Assembly (NCBI RefSeq): GCF_014196925.1
Contig: NZ_JACIEN010000006.1
Location: 1-64,000 of the forward strand
Direction of reading: 5' to 3'
Origin: Chelatococcus caeni
GTDB lineage: Bacteria; Pseudomonadota; Alphaproteobacteria; Rhizobiales; Beijerinckiaceae
Length of the DNA: 64,000 bases
The notes under the pieces are model-generated. The model worked only from the letters and a program-made list of their open reading frames with translations, was not told the DNA's origin and ran no database searches. Made by a program: the position numbers and the translations under genes. Below, piece after piece: positions 8,303 through 16,532 of the stretch. The stretch's first letter is position 1, and the number at the start of each line of letters is the position of its first letter.

Positions 8303-9541
8303 TTATGCGTCGAGCGTGTTCTTGACGAAGCGCCCTTCCTTCATGATGGCGGGCATCGACCGTCCCTGGCCCGTCAGCAGGGCAAGGTCGTCGAGCGGGT
8401 TGCCGTCGACGACGATGAGATCGGCATAGGCCCCCGGCGCGATGCAGCCGATCTTGCCCTCCATGCCGCAGAGCCGCGCCGCATCCACCGTGGCCGAGCG
8501 GATGACGTCCATCGCCGGCAGCACGCGGCCGCGGATGACGAATTCCTCGGACTGGTGGCGATGCATGGCGCCGAGCAGGTCGGAGCCGTAGGCCATGGTC
8601 ACGCCGGCGGAATGGAGGATCTCGAGCGAGCGCAGGCCCGCGAGGCGCACGTCGTCGATCTTGGCCACCGAGCTCTCCGGCAGTCCGTAGTCGGCGCCCT
8701 CGTTCTTCAGCGCCTCGTAGGTGACGAGCGTCGGGCAGGCGACGGCGCCCTTTTCGGCCATCAGCTTCGCCGTCTCGGTCGTGACGAGGTTGGCGTGCTC
8801 GACGGAGTGCACGCCGCATTCGATGCCGCGGCGGATGGCCTCGTCCGTGTAGAGATGGGCCGAGACATAGGTCTGGGCGTTGCTCGCCTCCTCGACGATG
8901 GCCGTCACCTCCTCGCGCGAGAAGCCCATGAAGGCGATAGGGTCGGTGGGCGAGGCGACGCCGCCGTTGGCCATGATCTTGATGAACTGGGCGCCGGCCT
9001 TGATCTCCTCACGGGCGGCGAGGCGCACCTCGCTCACCCCATCGCAGATGCGGCCGAGGGAGCCGAGCTTGCGGTCGAAGGCGTGGCGGTCGCGCACGTC
9101 GTAGCGGCCGCGGAAATCGCAGTGGCCGCCGGTCTGCGACAGGGCCTTGCCGCAGATGACGAGGCGCGGCCCCTCGAAGAGCCCTTCCTCCACCGCCTGC
9201 TGCAGGCCGAAATCGGCCCCGCCGACGTCGCGCACGGTGGTGAAGCCGCGCATCAGCATGCCGCGCATGATGACGGAGGCATGGGCGGCGACGAGCGAGT
9301 CGGGCAGGAGCGCGTTGCGGCCGAGGTTCGCCTCGGAGGCGATGACGTGGACGTGACAGTCGATGAGGCCGGGCATCAGCACCTTGCCGGCGAGGTCGAG
9401 GACGCGGGCGTCCTTCGCCCGGAGCGGCGCGTCGGAGACCTCGCGGATGTGCCCGTCCTCCACCAGGACGTTGACGCCCTCGCGCGGCACGTCGCTCGTG
9501 CCGTCGACGATGCTGGCGTTCTGGAAGATGGTGATGCTCAT
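8303..9541 (-). CDS. metal-dependent amidohydrolase
   Basis: A 412-residue member of the amidohydrolase superfamily, of the Xaa-Pro dipeptidase/imidazolonepropionase-related group. Metal-site features are visible in order: HxH in LIDCHVHV near residue 60, the metal-bridging Lys in AQFIKIMANGG, His in YVSAHLYTDE, His in HSVEHANL and the catalytic Asp in YGSDLLGAMHRH. It should hydrolyse an amide, lactam or similar bond in the cytoplasm; the actual substrate is unknown. The ATG at 9541 (MSITIFQNA) is chosen because the 17 residues upstream are not family-like. It lies 46 nt upstream of the transporter binding-protein gene and just downstream of a TetR gene, so it is probably part of the same regulon. 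Confidence 0.88.
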   Translation of the reverse strand: MSITIFQNASIVDGTSDVPREGVNVLVEDGHIREVSDAPLRAKDARVLDLAGKVLMPGLIDCHVHVIASEANLGRNALLPDSLVAAHASVIMRGMLMRGFTTVRDVGGADFGLQQAVEEGLFEGPRLVICGKALSQTGGHCDFRGRYDVRDRHAFDRKLGSLGRICDGVSEVRLAAREEIKAGAQFIKIMANGGVASPTDPIAFMGFSREEVTAIVEEASNAQTYVSAHLYTDEAIRRGIECGVHSVEHANLVTTETAKLMAEKGAVACPTLVTYEALKNEGADYGLPESSVAKIDDVRLAGLRSLEILHSAGVTMAYGSDLLGAMHRHQSEEFVIRGRVLPAMDVIRSATVDAARLCGMEGKIGCIAPGAYADLIVVDGNPLDDLALLTGQGRSMPAIMKEGRFVKNTLDA

Positions 9542-9599
9542 GGTGCTCCCTGGGTTTCTTGCGGTTGCGCCCGCCGGACCCGGCGGCGCCATCTGATCC

Positions 9600-10283
9600 T
9601 CAACTCTTTCGGGCGGTCCCCGTGCGCGCTGGCGCGGCCGCGGCGACGCCTTCCGTGGCCTGGGCCGCCTCGTCTCCGGGGCGGAACTCGCGCTTGACCT
9701 GCTGCTTCCAGAAGGCGAGCAGTTCCCGGAAATAGGCCGGGTCGTCCTTGACCGGGGTCTGGGCGATCATGCCGCGGATGAGGCACATCGAGGCGTTCAT
9801 GAGGACGAGCGCATGGTCGACGTCGACGCCCGCCTGGCCGGCGAGCTCGGCCCAGACGGCGTTGAGCCCGGCATGGAACTCCTTGACGACCGGAACGATG
9901 GCCTCGCGGAAGTCTCCGTTGTGGCGGGCCTCCGGCAGGTATTCCATCGTCACGTAGAACAGGCGGTCGTTCATCATCTGCCAGAGGAAGTCGACGATCT
10001 CGTCCGTCGAGCCGCCGGAGCGGCGGATGTCCGCCGCCATCTCGTGCAGGGAGGCCGTGCTCTGGCGCAGCATGTGCGCCACCGCGGCGACGATGATCTC
10101 TTCCTTGGAGCTGAAATGATGCGTCAGCGCCCCGCGCGAGACCCCGGCGCGCTCGGCGATGTCGGTCGTCGACATGCGGTAGAGCCCGCGGTCGTGCAGG
10201 AGGTCGATGGTCGCCTCGAGCAGGCGCGCCACCGTGTCGGCGCTGCGCTCCTGCTGGGTCCGTCGCTGTCGGCGCTGGCTCAT
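9600..10283 (-). CDS. TetR/AcrR family transcriptional regulator
   Basis: A 227-residue repressor-type protein. The N-terminal TetR HTH is clear: ATIDLLHDRGLYRMSTTDIAER near residue 20, then GVSRGALTHHFSSKEEII. The C-terminal ligand domain is poorly conserved, as usual. The ATG at 10283 has a GGGGG-rich ribosome site. It is the first gene of a minus-strand run that continues into the amidohydrolase and transporter genes. A perfect inverted repeat about 60 nt upstream is a likely autoregulatory site. The inducer is probably the transported compound or its product. Confidence 0.9.
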   Translation of the reverse strand: MSQRRQRRTQQERSADTVARLLEATIDLLHDRGLYRMSTTDIAERAGVSRGALTHHFSSKEEIIVAAVAHMLRQSTASLHEMAADIRRSGGSTDEIVDFLWQMMNDRLFYVTMEYLPEARHNGDFREAIVPVVKEFHAGLNAVWAELAGQAGVDVDHALVLMNASMCLIRGMIAQTPVKDDPAYFRELLAFWKQQVKREFRPGDEAAQATEGVAAAAPARTGTARKS

Positions 10284-10342
10284 GGTGCCCCCTTTTGGCC
10301 ACAAGAATGAATCGCTTAAAAGAAACCGTCAATCCTGTTTGT

Positions 10343-10356
10343 ACAGACACGTCTGT
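10343..10356. promoter_or_regulatory. putative TetR operator ACAGAC-N2-GTCTGT
   Basis: Perfect 6-bp inverted arms separated by two bases, embedded in an AT-rich stretch (TGTTTGTACAGACACGTCTG begins at 10336). It lies 60 nt upstream of the TetR gene start and about 140 nt upstream of the deformylase-like gene on the other strand. The form and position fit TetR-family autoregulation. The assignment is by position only. Confidence 0.55.
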
Positions 10357-10494
10357 TTTTATTTATGCCGCCGCTGCGGTCTGGACGGGCGGTTCAGCGC
10401 TGATGCGGGCGCTGCGGCGCGGCGGATGACTTTCGCGCTTTCGCATGGCAAGCCGGATCCCGGCCTATTGGCGGCGAGCCGCAGGAGATGCGAT

Positions 10495-10995
10495 GTGACG
10501 GCAAGACCGATCGTGATGTTTCCGGATCCACGCCTGCGCCAGGCCGCTTCGCCCGTCGCCGCGTTCGACGAGGCGCTGCACCAGCTGGCGCAGGATCTCC
10601 TCGATACGATGCGGGCCGCGCCGGGCATCGGCATCACGGCGCCGCACGTCGGGGTTCTCCTGCGCCTCGTCGTCATCGATCTGCCGGGCGGCGAGGGGCC
10701 GCGCTTCTATGTCAATCCGCTCGTCGAGTGGGCTTCGGCCGAGACGGCGCGCCACGCCGAGGGCAGCGTCTCGATGCCCGGCGTGAGCGAGGAGGTGGAA
10801 CGGCCGGCGCGCGTGCGCGTACGCTTCCGGACGCTCGACGGCGGGGAAAAGGTCGAGGAGGCCGACGGCCTTCTCGCCGTGTGCCTGCAGCACGAAATCG
10901 ACCAGCTCGACGGCCTGTTCTGGATCGGCCGCCTGTCGCGCCTGAAGCGCGAGCGCGCCGTGCGCCGCTACGAGAAGCTGCGGCGGGTGTCCTGA
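10495..10995 (+). CDS. peptide deformylase-like protein with degenerate metal site
   Basis: A 166-residue protein over the whole length of the deformylase family, starting at a GTG with a CAGGAG site 7 nt ahead. Normal deformylases bind Fe/Zn with the Cys of EGCLS and the two His of HExxH. Here the second motif is EGSVS, with Ser91 in the Cys position. The third motif is HEIDQ at 133-137, with Gln137 replacing the second His. The first motif is GIGITAPH instead of the usual GxGxAAPQ. Two of three metal ligands are therefore missing. I recall similar EGSVSMPG/HEIDQLDG paralogues in other Rhizobiales, so this is probably a conserved non-canonical form and not a mutation. It may have lost deformylase activity. 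Confidence 0.8.
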   Translation: MTARPIVMFPDPRLRQAASPVAAFDEALHQLAQDLLDTMRAAPGIGITAPHVGVLLRLVVIDLPGGEGPRFYVNPLVEWASAETARHAEGSVSMPGVSEEVERPARVRVRFRTLDGGEKVEEADGLLAVCLQHEIDQLDGLFWIGRLSRLKRERAVRRYEKLRRVS

Positions 10996-11007
10996 AGCAA
11001 TAGGACC

Positions 11008-11316
11008 CTAGGGCGACGAAGGCGTCCGCAGCTGCGCAAGGGCATGGCGGAAGGTCTCGCTGACGGCGAATTGCGGATCCGCATAGCGCGGGTCGGGGAC
11101 GACCGGCATTTCGAAGATCACGTCCGCGCCCCCCGGGAAGGCGAGTTGCAGCGTCAGGCCATAGTAGCCGCCCGCTTCCGACGTCCGCACCACGATCCGG
11201 CAGCTGGCGAGACGGCCGATCGCCTGCTGCAGATGGTCGATCTCCCGCAGGATGGCGGCGAGGATCGCGCGGCTCGACGCGATGCCGTCAAAATCGATCT
11301 CGACTTGCGTGTCCAC
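11008..11316 (-). CDS. HPF/RaiA-like (sigma-54 modulation family) small protein
   Basis: A 102-residue protein beginning at GTG. The segments VEIDFDGIASSRAILAAI and LREIDHLQQAIGRLASCRIVV resemble the beta-alpha-beta core of ribosome hibernation factors. They are followed by the YGLTLQLAFPGGADVIFEM strand and a last helix ending HALAQLRT. The usual basic residues for rRNA contact are sparse, and the protein lacks the long C-terminal dimerisation domain of long HPF. It converges on the deformylase-like gene with 12 nt between stop codons. Ribosome binding is an inference from fold resemblance; the match is moderate. Confidence 0.6.
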   Translation of the reverse strand: MDTQVEIDFDGIASSRAILAAILREIDHLQQAIGRLASCRIVVRTSEAGGYYGLTLQLAFPGGADVIFEMPVVPDPRYADPQFAVSETFRHALAQLRTPSSP

Positions 11317-11562
11317 CGGTGATCCATGCGTTGGCTGGCCACCCCCGTCTCGATCACTAGCCGGCTCGGCAGGCCGCTGCCTTGCGGCAAGTCAAAACCG
11401 GCCGGCCGGGAGTCGGCACGATGTCAGCGGCTGCTTCAACGCAAATTGAACGACGATTGCCAGCCAAGTGCCCGGCGGTGGGACGACGGGGGGCGGCAAA
11501 GCGGTTCGATCTCGTCTAAGAAGGCAGTAGAGGCTGTGACCCGGCGCCGGGGGATTGTCCGC

Positions 11563-12783
11563 ATGAATCGCTTGATCGCTCTTGCCGTGGCGGCGGGTTT
11601 TTCCGCCATGGCCGCCCTCCTGTCCCAGCCCGCCGTTGCCGAGGGCGAGCGCGACTGGCAGGAGACCGTGGCGTCCGCACGCGGCGAGACCGTGCACTTC
11701 AATGCCTGGGCGGGCGATCCGCAGACCAACGCCTTCATCGCCTGGGTCGGCGATCTCGCCAGGGAGCGCTACGGCATCAGCATCCGGCACGTGAAGCTCG
11801 CCGACACTGCCGAGGCCGTGACCCGCGTCGTGACGGAGAAGGCGGCGGGCCGCGATAAGGGTGGCAGCGTCGACCTCATCTGGATCAACGGCCCCAATTT
11901 CCTGTCCATGAAGGAGAAGAGCCTGCTCTTCGGCCCCTTCGCGGAGAAGCTGCCCAACTGGCGCCATGTCGACAGGACGAAGCCCTCGAACCTCACGGAT
12001 TTCACCATCCCTGTCGAAGGCTATGCCGCGCCCTGGCGGCTGGCGCAGGTGGTCTTCCTCTACGATTCGGCCCGCACGCCGCTTGCGACACTGCCGAAGA
12101 CGGTCCCCGCCTTCCTCGACTGGGCGAAGGCCCACCCCGGCCGGCTGACGCATCCCCATCCGCGCGATTTCCTGGGCGCCACCTTCCTCAAGCAGGCGCT
12201 CGTCGAGCTCGCCGCCGATCCCGCCGTGCTGCAGCAGCCGGCGAGCGAAGCGACCTTTGCCACGGTCACGGCGCCGCTCTGGGCCTGGTACGACGCGCTG
12301 CGCCCGCACCTGTGGCGCGGCGGCCAGGATTTTCCGGTAACCGGCACGGCGCAGCTCGCGATGCTCACAGACGGCGAGATCGCCCTCGCAATCTCCTTCA
12401 ACCCGGCCGATGCCGCCGTCGGCATCAGGAAGGGCAGCTTGCCGGAAACGGCGCGCGTCTACGTGCTCGACGGCGGCACCATCGGCAACACGAGCTTCGT
12501 CGCCATTCCCTTCAATGCCGCGCACAAGGCGGCGGCGATGGTGGTCGCGGACCTCCTGATGTCGCCCGAGGTGCAGGCGCGGGCGCAGGATCCGGCCGCC
12601 ATCGGTGCCGTCACCGTCCTCGACCTCGCCGGCCTCTCCGATGGCGAGCGCGCCCGCTTCGCGCCGCCTCCCGATGCGGTCGGCCTGCCGACCAATGCCG
12701 AGCTCGGCACCCCGCTTCCCGAGCCGCATCCGAGCTGGATGACGCGCCTCGTCGCGGAGTGGGAGCGGCGCTATACGCGCTGA
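11563..12783 (+). CDS. ABC transporter substrate-binding protein, YnjB-like
   Basis: A 406-residue extracellular solute-binding protein with a Sec signal peptide (MNRLIALAVAAGFSAMAALL, cleavage near AVAEG at residue 26). The mature start GETVHFNAWAGDPQTNAFIAWV and the later VDLIWINGPNFLSMKEKSLLFGPF block match the E. coli YnjB group of type II binding proteins. It is the first gene of a three-gene set with a double-length permease and an ATPase. The substrate of the YnjBCD class is not established. The 246-base upstream gap, shared with the divergent HPF-like gene, shows no riboswitch that I can recognise. Confidence 0.88.
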   Translation: MNRLIALAVAAGFSAMAALLSQPAVAEGERDWQETVASARGETVHFNAWAGDPQTNAFIAWVGDLARERYGISIRHVKLADTAEAVTRVVTEKAAGRDKGGSVDLIWINGPNFLSMKEKSLLFGPFAEKLPNWRHVDRTKPSNLTDFTIPVEGYAAPWRLAQVVFLYDSARTPLATLPKTVPAFLDWAKAHPGRLTHPHPRDFLGATFLKQALVELAADPAVLQQPASEATFATVTAPLWAWYDALRPHLWRGGQDFPVTGTAQLAMLTDGEIALAISFNPADAAVGIRKGSLPETARVYVLDGGTIGNTSFVAIPFNAAHKAAAMVVADLLMSPEVQARAQDPAAIGAVTVLDLAGLSDGERARFAPPPDAVGLPTNAELGTPLPEPHPSWMTRLVAEWERRYTR

Positions 12784-12790
12784 GCCGGCG

Positions 12791-14470
12791 ATGCTGCTGC
12801 GCCTTGCCCCGGCCGCCACGCTCGCCGTTCTCGCCGGGCCGGTCGTGCTGGGGCTCGCCTTCACGCTGCTGCCGGCCTTCGGCTTCCTGCCGGCCCTCGG
12901 CGGCACGGACTTCTCACTCGACGGCTGGCGCATGCTCTTCGCCGCCCCCGGCTTCGCCACCGCGCTCGCGCTGACCGTCGGGACGGGGCTCGCGACGACG
13001 CTTCTGGCCCTGATCCTCGCCGCCGGCCTCTTTGCCGCCGCGGCGCACCGGCCCGGCATGGCGCGGCTCCGGCGCCTCATCGTGCCGCTCCTTGCCAGCC
13101 CGCCGAGCGGCGTGGCGCTCGGCTTCGCCTTCCTCGCCATGCCGAGCGGCTGGTTGGTGCGCCTCCTCTCGCCCTGGGCGACGGGCTGGCAGGTACCGCC
13201 GGCCGGTCTCGTGACGGTCGGCGATCCGCTTGGCGCCAGCCTCGTCGCCGCCCTCCTCCTCAAGGAGGTGCCCTATCTCGCCCTGATGCTCTTCGCCGCC
13301 TCGGCCACGGTGCCGGTCGAGCGGCTGACCGCGGCCGCGCGCGCGCTCGGCCGCGGCCCGGCGACGGCCTGGGCGATGGTGGTCTTTCCACGGCTCTACA
13401 GGCAGGTGCGCCTGCCGGTCTTCGCTGTCCTCGCCTTCTCGATGTCGGTCGTCGACGTCGCCATCATCGTCGGGCCAGGCAACCCGCCGCCGCTCGCCGT
13501 CCTCGCCACGCGCTGGTTCCAGGGCTACGACCTCGCCCTCTATTATCCGGCGGCCGCGGCCGCGACGCTGCAGTTCCTCCTCGTCGTCATCGCCATCCTC
13601 CTGTGGCTCGCATTCGAGCGACCCATCGCCGCCCTCCACCGCCGGTGGCTCGCCCGCGGCTCACGCTCGCGCGTGCCGGGCACGGCGGCCGAGGTCGCAG
13701 GAGCCCTCGCCGGCCTCCTGATCGTGCTCGGGCTCCTGTCGCTCCTTGCGATGCTCATCTGGTCCTTTGCCGGTTCATGGCGCTTTCCCGCCGCCCTGCC
13801 GGACCATTGGCAGCTTGCGCTCTGGCGGGACGAGGCCGGCGGGGCCGCCGCGCTCGCCGGCACCAGCGCCGGCATCGGCCTTGCCGCCGTCGCCATCGCC
13901 CTCGTCCTGACGCTGGCCTGCCTCGAGAACGAGCAGCGCCACGGGCTGCATCCGGGAGCGGCGGTGCTGTGGCTGATCTATCTGCCGCTCATCGTGCCGC
14001 AGATCGCCTTCCTCTTCGGGGTGCAGGTGCTGCTCATCCACGCCGGCCTCGACGGCACGCCCGCCGCCGTGGTCTGGGCGCATCTCGTCTTCGTGCTGCC
14101 CTTCGTCTTCCTGTCGCTGGCCGATGCCTACCGTGCGCTCGATCCGCGCTATGCCATGACCGCGGCGGCCATGGGGGCCGGCCGCTGGCGGGTCTTTCTC
14201 ATGGTGAAGCTGCCGCTGCTCGCCCGGCCCATCCTCGTCGCCGCGGCCGTCGGCTTCGCGGTCTCGATCGCGCAATACCTGCCGACGCTCTTTGCCGGTG
14301 CCGGCCGCGTGGCGACCCTGACGACCGAGGCCGTCACGCTCTCCTCCGGCGGCGACCGGCGCATCCTCGGCCTCGTCGCCGTGCTGCAGACGGCCCTGCC
14401 GCTCGCGGCCTACGGTCTCGCGCTCGCTGTGCCGTTCCTCGCCTTCCGCCGCTTCAGGGGCATGGCATGA
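12791..14470 (+). CDS. ABC transporter permease, YnjC-like (fused double permease)
   Basis: A 559-residue inner-membrane protein made of two MetI-like permease halves, roughly residues 1-270 and 300-559. Each half has about six hydrophobic segments and an EAA-type loop: AARALGRGPATAWAMVVFPRLY in the first and AAAMGAGRWRVFLMVKLPLL in the second. Double permeases of this length fit the YnjC/iron-thiamine-type importers. It starts 7 nt after the binding-protein stop and overlaps the ATPase start by 4 nt (ATGA). Confidence 0.88.
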   Translation: MLLRLAPAATLAVLAGPVVLGLAFTLLPAFGFLPALGGTDFSLDGWRMLFAAPGFATALALTVGTGLATTLLALILAAGLFAAAAHRPGMARLRRLIVPLLASPPSGVALGFAFLAMPSGWLVRLLSPWATGWQVPPAGLVTVGDPLGASLVAALLLKEVPYLALMLFAASATVPVERLTAAARALGRGPATAWAMVVFPRLYRQVRLPVFAVLAFSMSVVDVAIIVGPGNPPPLAVLATRWFQGYDLALYYPAAAAATLQFLLVVIAILLWLAFERPIAALHRRWLARGSRSRVPGTAAEVAGALAGLLIVLGLLSLLAMLIWSFAGSWRFPAALPDHWQLALWRDEAGGAAALAGTSAGIGLAAVAIALVLTLACLENEQRHGLHPGAAVLWLIYLPLIVPQIAFLFGVQVLLIHAGLDGTPAAVVWAHLVFVLPFVFLSLADAYRALDPRYAMTAAAMGAGRWRVFLMVKLPLLARPILVAAAVGFAVSIAQYLPTLFAGAGRVATLTTEAVTLSSGGDRRILGLVAVLQTALPLAAYGLALAVPFLAFRRFRGMA

Positions 14471-15159
14471 GCGGCGATCCCGCGGCGGCCGGAGCGCTTG
14501 TGCTCGCAGGCGTCTCCATCGCCTCGCGCGATGGGCGGCACCTGGTCGATCGCCTCGATCTCACCGTCCCGCCCGGCATCGTCGCGACGGTGATGGGGCC
14601 GAGCGGCATCGGCAAGTCGACCCTGCTCGCCTATGTCGCAGGCTTCATCGACAGGCGCGCCTTCGCGGCCGAGGGGAGGGTGATGATCGGGCACGAGCGG
14701 ATCGACACGCTGCCGGCCGAGGCGCGGCATGTCGGCATCCTGTTCCAGGACCCGGTGCTCTTCCCGCATCTGAGCGTCGCCGGCAACCTCTTGTTCGGCC
14801 TGCCGCGCGGGCGTTGGCGCAACAGGGCCGAGCGGCGGGCGAGGGTTTCGGAGGCCCTGGAACAGGCCGGGCTTGCCGGCTTCGAGGATCGGGATCCCGC
14901 GACGCTGTCGGGCGGGCAGAAGGCGCGGGTCAGCCTCCTGCGCACCTTGCTGGCCGAGCCGCGCGCCCTGTTGCTCGACGAGCCCTTCGGCAAGCTCGAC
15001 GCCGCGTTGCGCGCGGATGTCCGCGCCTTCGTCTTCGCCCATGCGCGCGAGCGCGGCCTGCCGGCCCTCCTCGTCACGCATGATGCCGAGGATGGGGAGG
15101 CGGCCGGCGGGCCGGTCGTCGCGCTCGCCGGCCCGGGCGTCAGGCCGCCTTCCGGTTGA
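14467..15159 (+). CDS. ABC transporter ATP-binding protein, YnjD-like
   Basis: A 230-residue ATPase completing the YnjBCD-like importer. Visible are Walker A GPSGIGKSTLL near residue 40, the Q-loop in ILFQDPVLFPHLSV, the signature LSGGQKARVSLLR, Walker B ALLLDEPFGKLDAAL and the H-loop LVTHDAED. The ATG overlaps the permease stop by 4 nt. Its 3' end overlaps the oppositely directed DapA-family gene by 20 nt, so the two transcripts are convergent. Confidence 0.9.
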   Translation: MSGDPAAAGALVLAGVSIASRDGRHLVDRLDLTVPPGIVATVMGPSGIGKSTLLAYVAGFIDRRAFAAEGRVMIGHERIDTLPAEARHVGILFQDPVLFPHLSVAGNLLFGLPRGRWRNRAERRARVSEALEQAGLAGFEDRDPATLSGGQKARVSLLRTLLAEPRALLLDEPFGKLDAALRADVRAFVFAHARERGLPALLVTHDAEDGEAAGGPVVALAGPGVRPPSG

Positions 15160-16033
15160 AGATGGCGTCGTGGCCGGCGCCGATGACGGCCGCATCGCCG
15201 GCCGCGATCGGCACGAGCGGCGGGCGCACGTTGAGCCAGGCCGCATCGCCGGTACGGTGGGCGACGAGCGCCTTCACCGCCGGCGTGACCGGATATCGGA
15301 GCACCAGTTCGACGAGCTGGTTGATGCCCTCGTTCGGCTCGGCCTTGTCGATCAGCCGGGCGAGCTTGTCCGGGCAGACGTTGGCGAGGCCCGAGATGGC
15401 GCCCTGGCCGCCGAGCGCCACGCCCCGGGCGAGGTAGCGCTCGTCGCCGATGAGGATGACGAGGTCCTTGTGCGCGGCGAGGAGCGCCTCGGTATAGGCC
15501 CAGTCGCCGGAGGAATCCTTGACGCCCATGACGACGCCCGGAAAGGCCGCCTTCAGCCGGCCGATCAGCGCCACCGACAGGGGCACCGCGGTGACCGAGG
15601 GGATGTTGTAGAGGATCACGTCGCGCGCCGCGGCGCCGAGCTTGCCGAAGAAGGAGGCGAACCAGGCGAAGAGCCCGTCGTCGCTCACGCCCTTGAAGTA
15701 GAAGGGCGGCGGCACGAGCAGGGCCTTGCAGCCGGCGTCGAGGGCAAGCCGCGCCTGGTCGAGCGCCTCGTGGAGCGAGGTGGCGGCGAGCCCGCCGACG
15801 ATCCTGTCCCCGGGGACGCCGGCACCGAGCAATGCGCCGATGATCTGCTGCCGGCCGGCGAGCCCGACGGAGGGGCCCTCGCCGGTGGTGCCGAAGGCCG
15901 TGACGCTGCTGCAGCCGTTGGCGAGGCACCACTGGGCGTGGGCCGCAAGGCGCGGCAGGTCGATGGCGCCGTCCGCATGGAACGGCAGGGTCATGGCGGC
16001 GGACAGGCCGAAACGGTCGCGCGTGGCGGACAA
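15140..16033 (-). CDS. dihydrodipicolinate synthase (DapA/NAL) family aldolase-lyase
   Basis: A 297-residue TIM-barrel class I aldolase. The pyruvate-binding motif is GTTGEG at residues 48-53, the proton-relay Tyr is in YNIPS (Tyr142), and the Schiff-base Lys is in GVKDSSG (Lys172). It is more likely a catabolic member of the family (oxo-acid or sugar-acid lyase) than the lysine-pathway DapA. It stands beside an uptake system and not among lysine genes, but the sequence alone does not settle the substrate. The start is TTG at 16033 with a GAGGATC site; the next ATG (15994) would remove the first strand. A 10-bp palindrome lies 54 nt upstream. Confidence 0.85.
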   Translation of the reverse strand: MSATRDRFGLSAAMTLPFHADGAIDLPRLAAHAQWCLANGCSSVTAFGTTGEGPSVGLAGRQQIIGALLGAGVPGDRIVGGLAATSLHEALDQARLALDAGCKALLVPPPFYFKGVSDDGLFAWFASFFGKLGAAARDVILYNIPSVTAVPLSVALIGRLKAAFPGVVMGVKDSSGDWAYTEALLAAHKDLVILIGDERYLARGVALGGQGAISGLANVCPDKLARLIDKAEPNEGINQLVELVLRYPVTPAVKALVAHRTGDAAWLNVRPPLVPIAAGDAAVIGAGHDAIFNRKAA

Positions 16034-16086
16034 GACGAAGATCCTCGGTCGAGAGAGCGGGCCGGTGGCCCAAGAGGCGAACGAGC

Positions 16087-16096
16087 TAACATGTTA
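16087..16096. promoter_or_regulatory. 10-bp palindrome TAACATGTTA upstream of the DapA-family gene
   Basis: A perfect 10-bp palindrome in the 143-base gap between the NIPSNAP gene and the DapA-family gene. It is positioned where a repressor operator for the latter would lie. The form resembles GntR-family sites. No GntR gene is present in the window, so this is suggestive only. Confidence 0.35.
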
Positions 16097-16176
16097 CAGA
16101 TTCCAGATTGACTGGCAAGTATGTGCGACGCCCTTCGGGCAGGGTTCCCGGCGCAGGGGCTCGGGCGGCGTGGCAA

Positions 16177-16491
16177 TCACGGCCCGGCCGTGACGGGTCG
16201 CAGAAAGGTGCGCTCCTCCGCGTGGATGAACCGCCCCTCCTCGGCCATGCGGAAGTTCGCCGCGCCGCCGGCATCGGCCCTGAGCCGTGCCCGATAGACC
16301 TCGTAGGCGGCCAGGCTCTCGAAGGAGATGAGGCCCCACGCGATGTTGTTGATGCCCTCGTGCGGCAGAAAATAGCCGACGAGATCGCCGCCGCAGGCGG
16401 GAATGATGTCGAGCCAGTTGCGGGCATAGGCCTCGAAGGCATCGCGCTTGTAGGGATCGATCCAGTAGCGGATGGAGACGGTGACGGTCAT
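16177..16491 (-). CDS. NIPSNAP family protein
   Basis: A 104-residue protein of the NIPSNAP/dimeric alpha-beta barrel type. The opening [21 protein letters not shown] and the centre [24 protein letters not shown] are family hallmarks, with [16 protein letters not shown] following. Bacterial members are small cytoplasmic proteins with no settled reaction, often near catabolic genes. The ATG at 16491 follows the MFS transporter gene on the same strand after 41 nt, so they may be co-transcribed. Confidence 0.8.
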   Translation of the reverse strand: MTVTVSIRYWIDPYKRDAFEAYARNWLDIIPACGGDLVGYFLPHEGINNIAWGLISFESLAAYEVYRARLRADAGGAANFRMAEEGRFIHAEERTFLRPVTAGP

Positions 16492-16532
16492 GGCGGGGCT
16501 CCTGTCTGGGGTGGTTACGATTGATGCAGCGG

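Noticed and set aside
11317-11562. Thiamine-type riboswitch upstream of the YnjB-like gene
   Set aside because: The conserved CUGAGA and neighbouring core of the TPP aptamer were not found, nor a clear expression platform.
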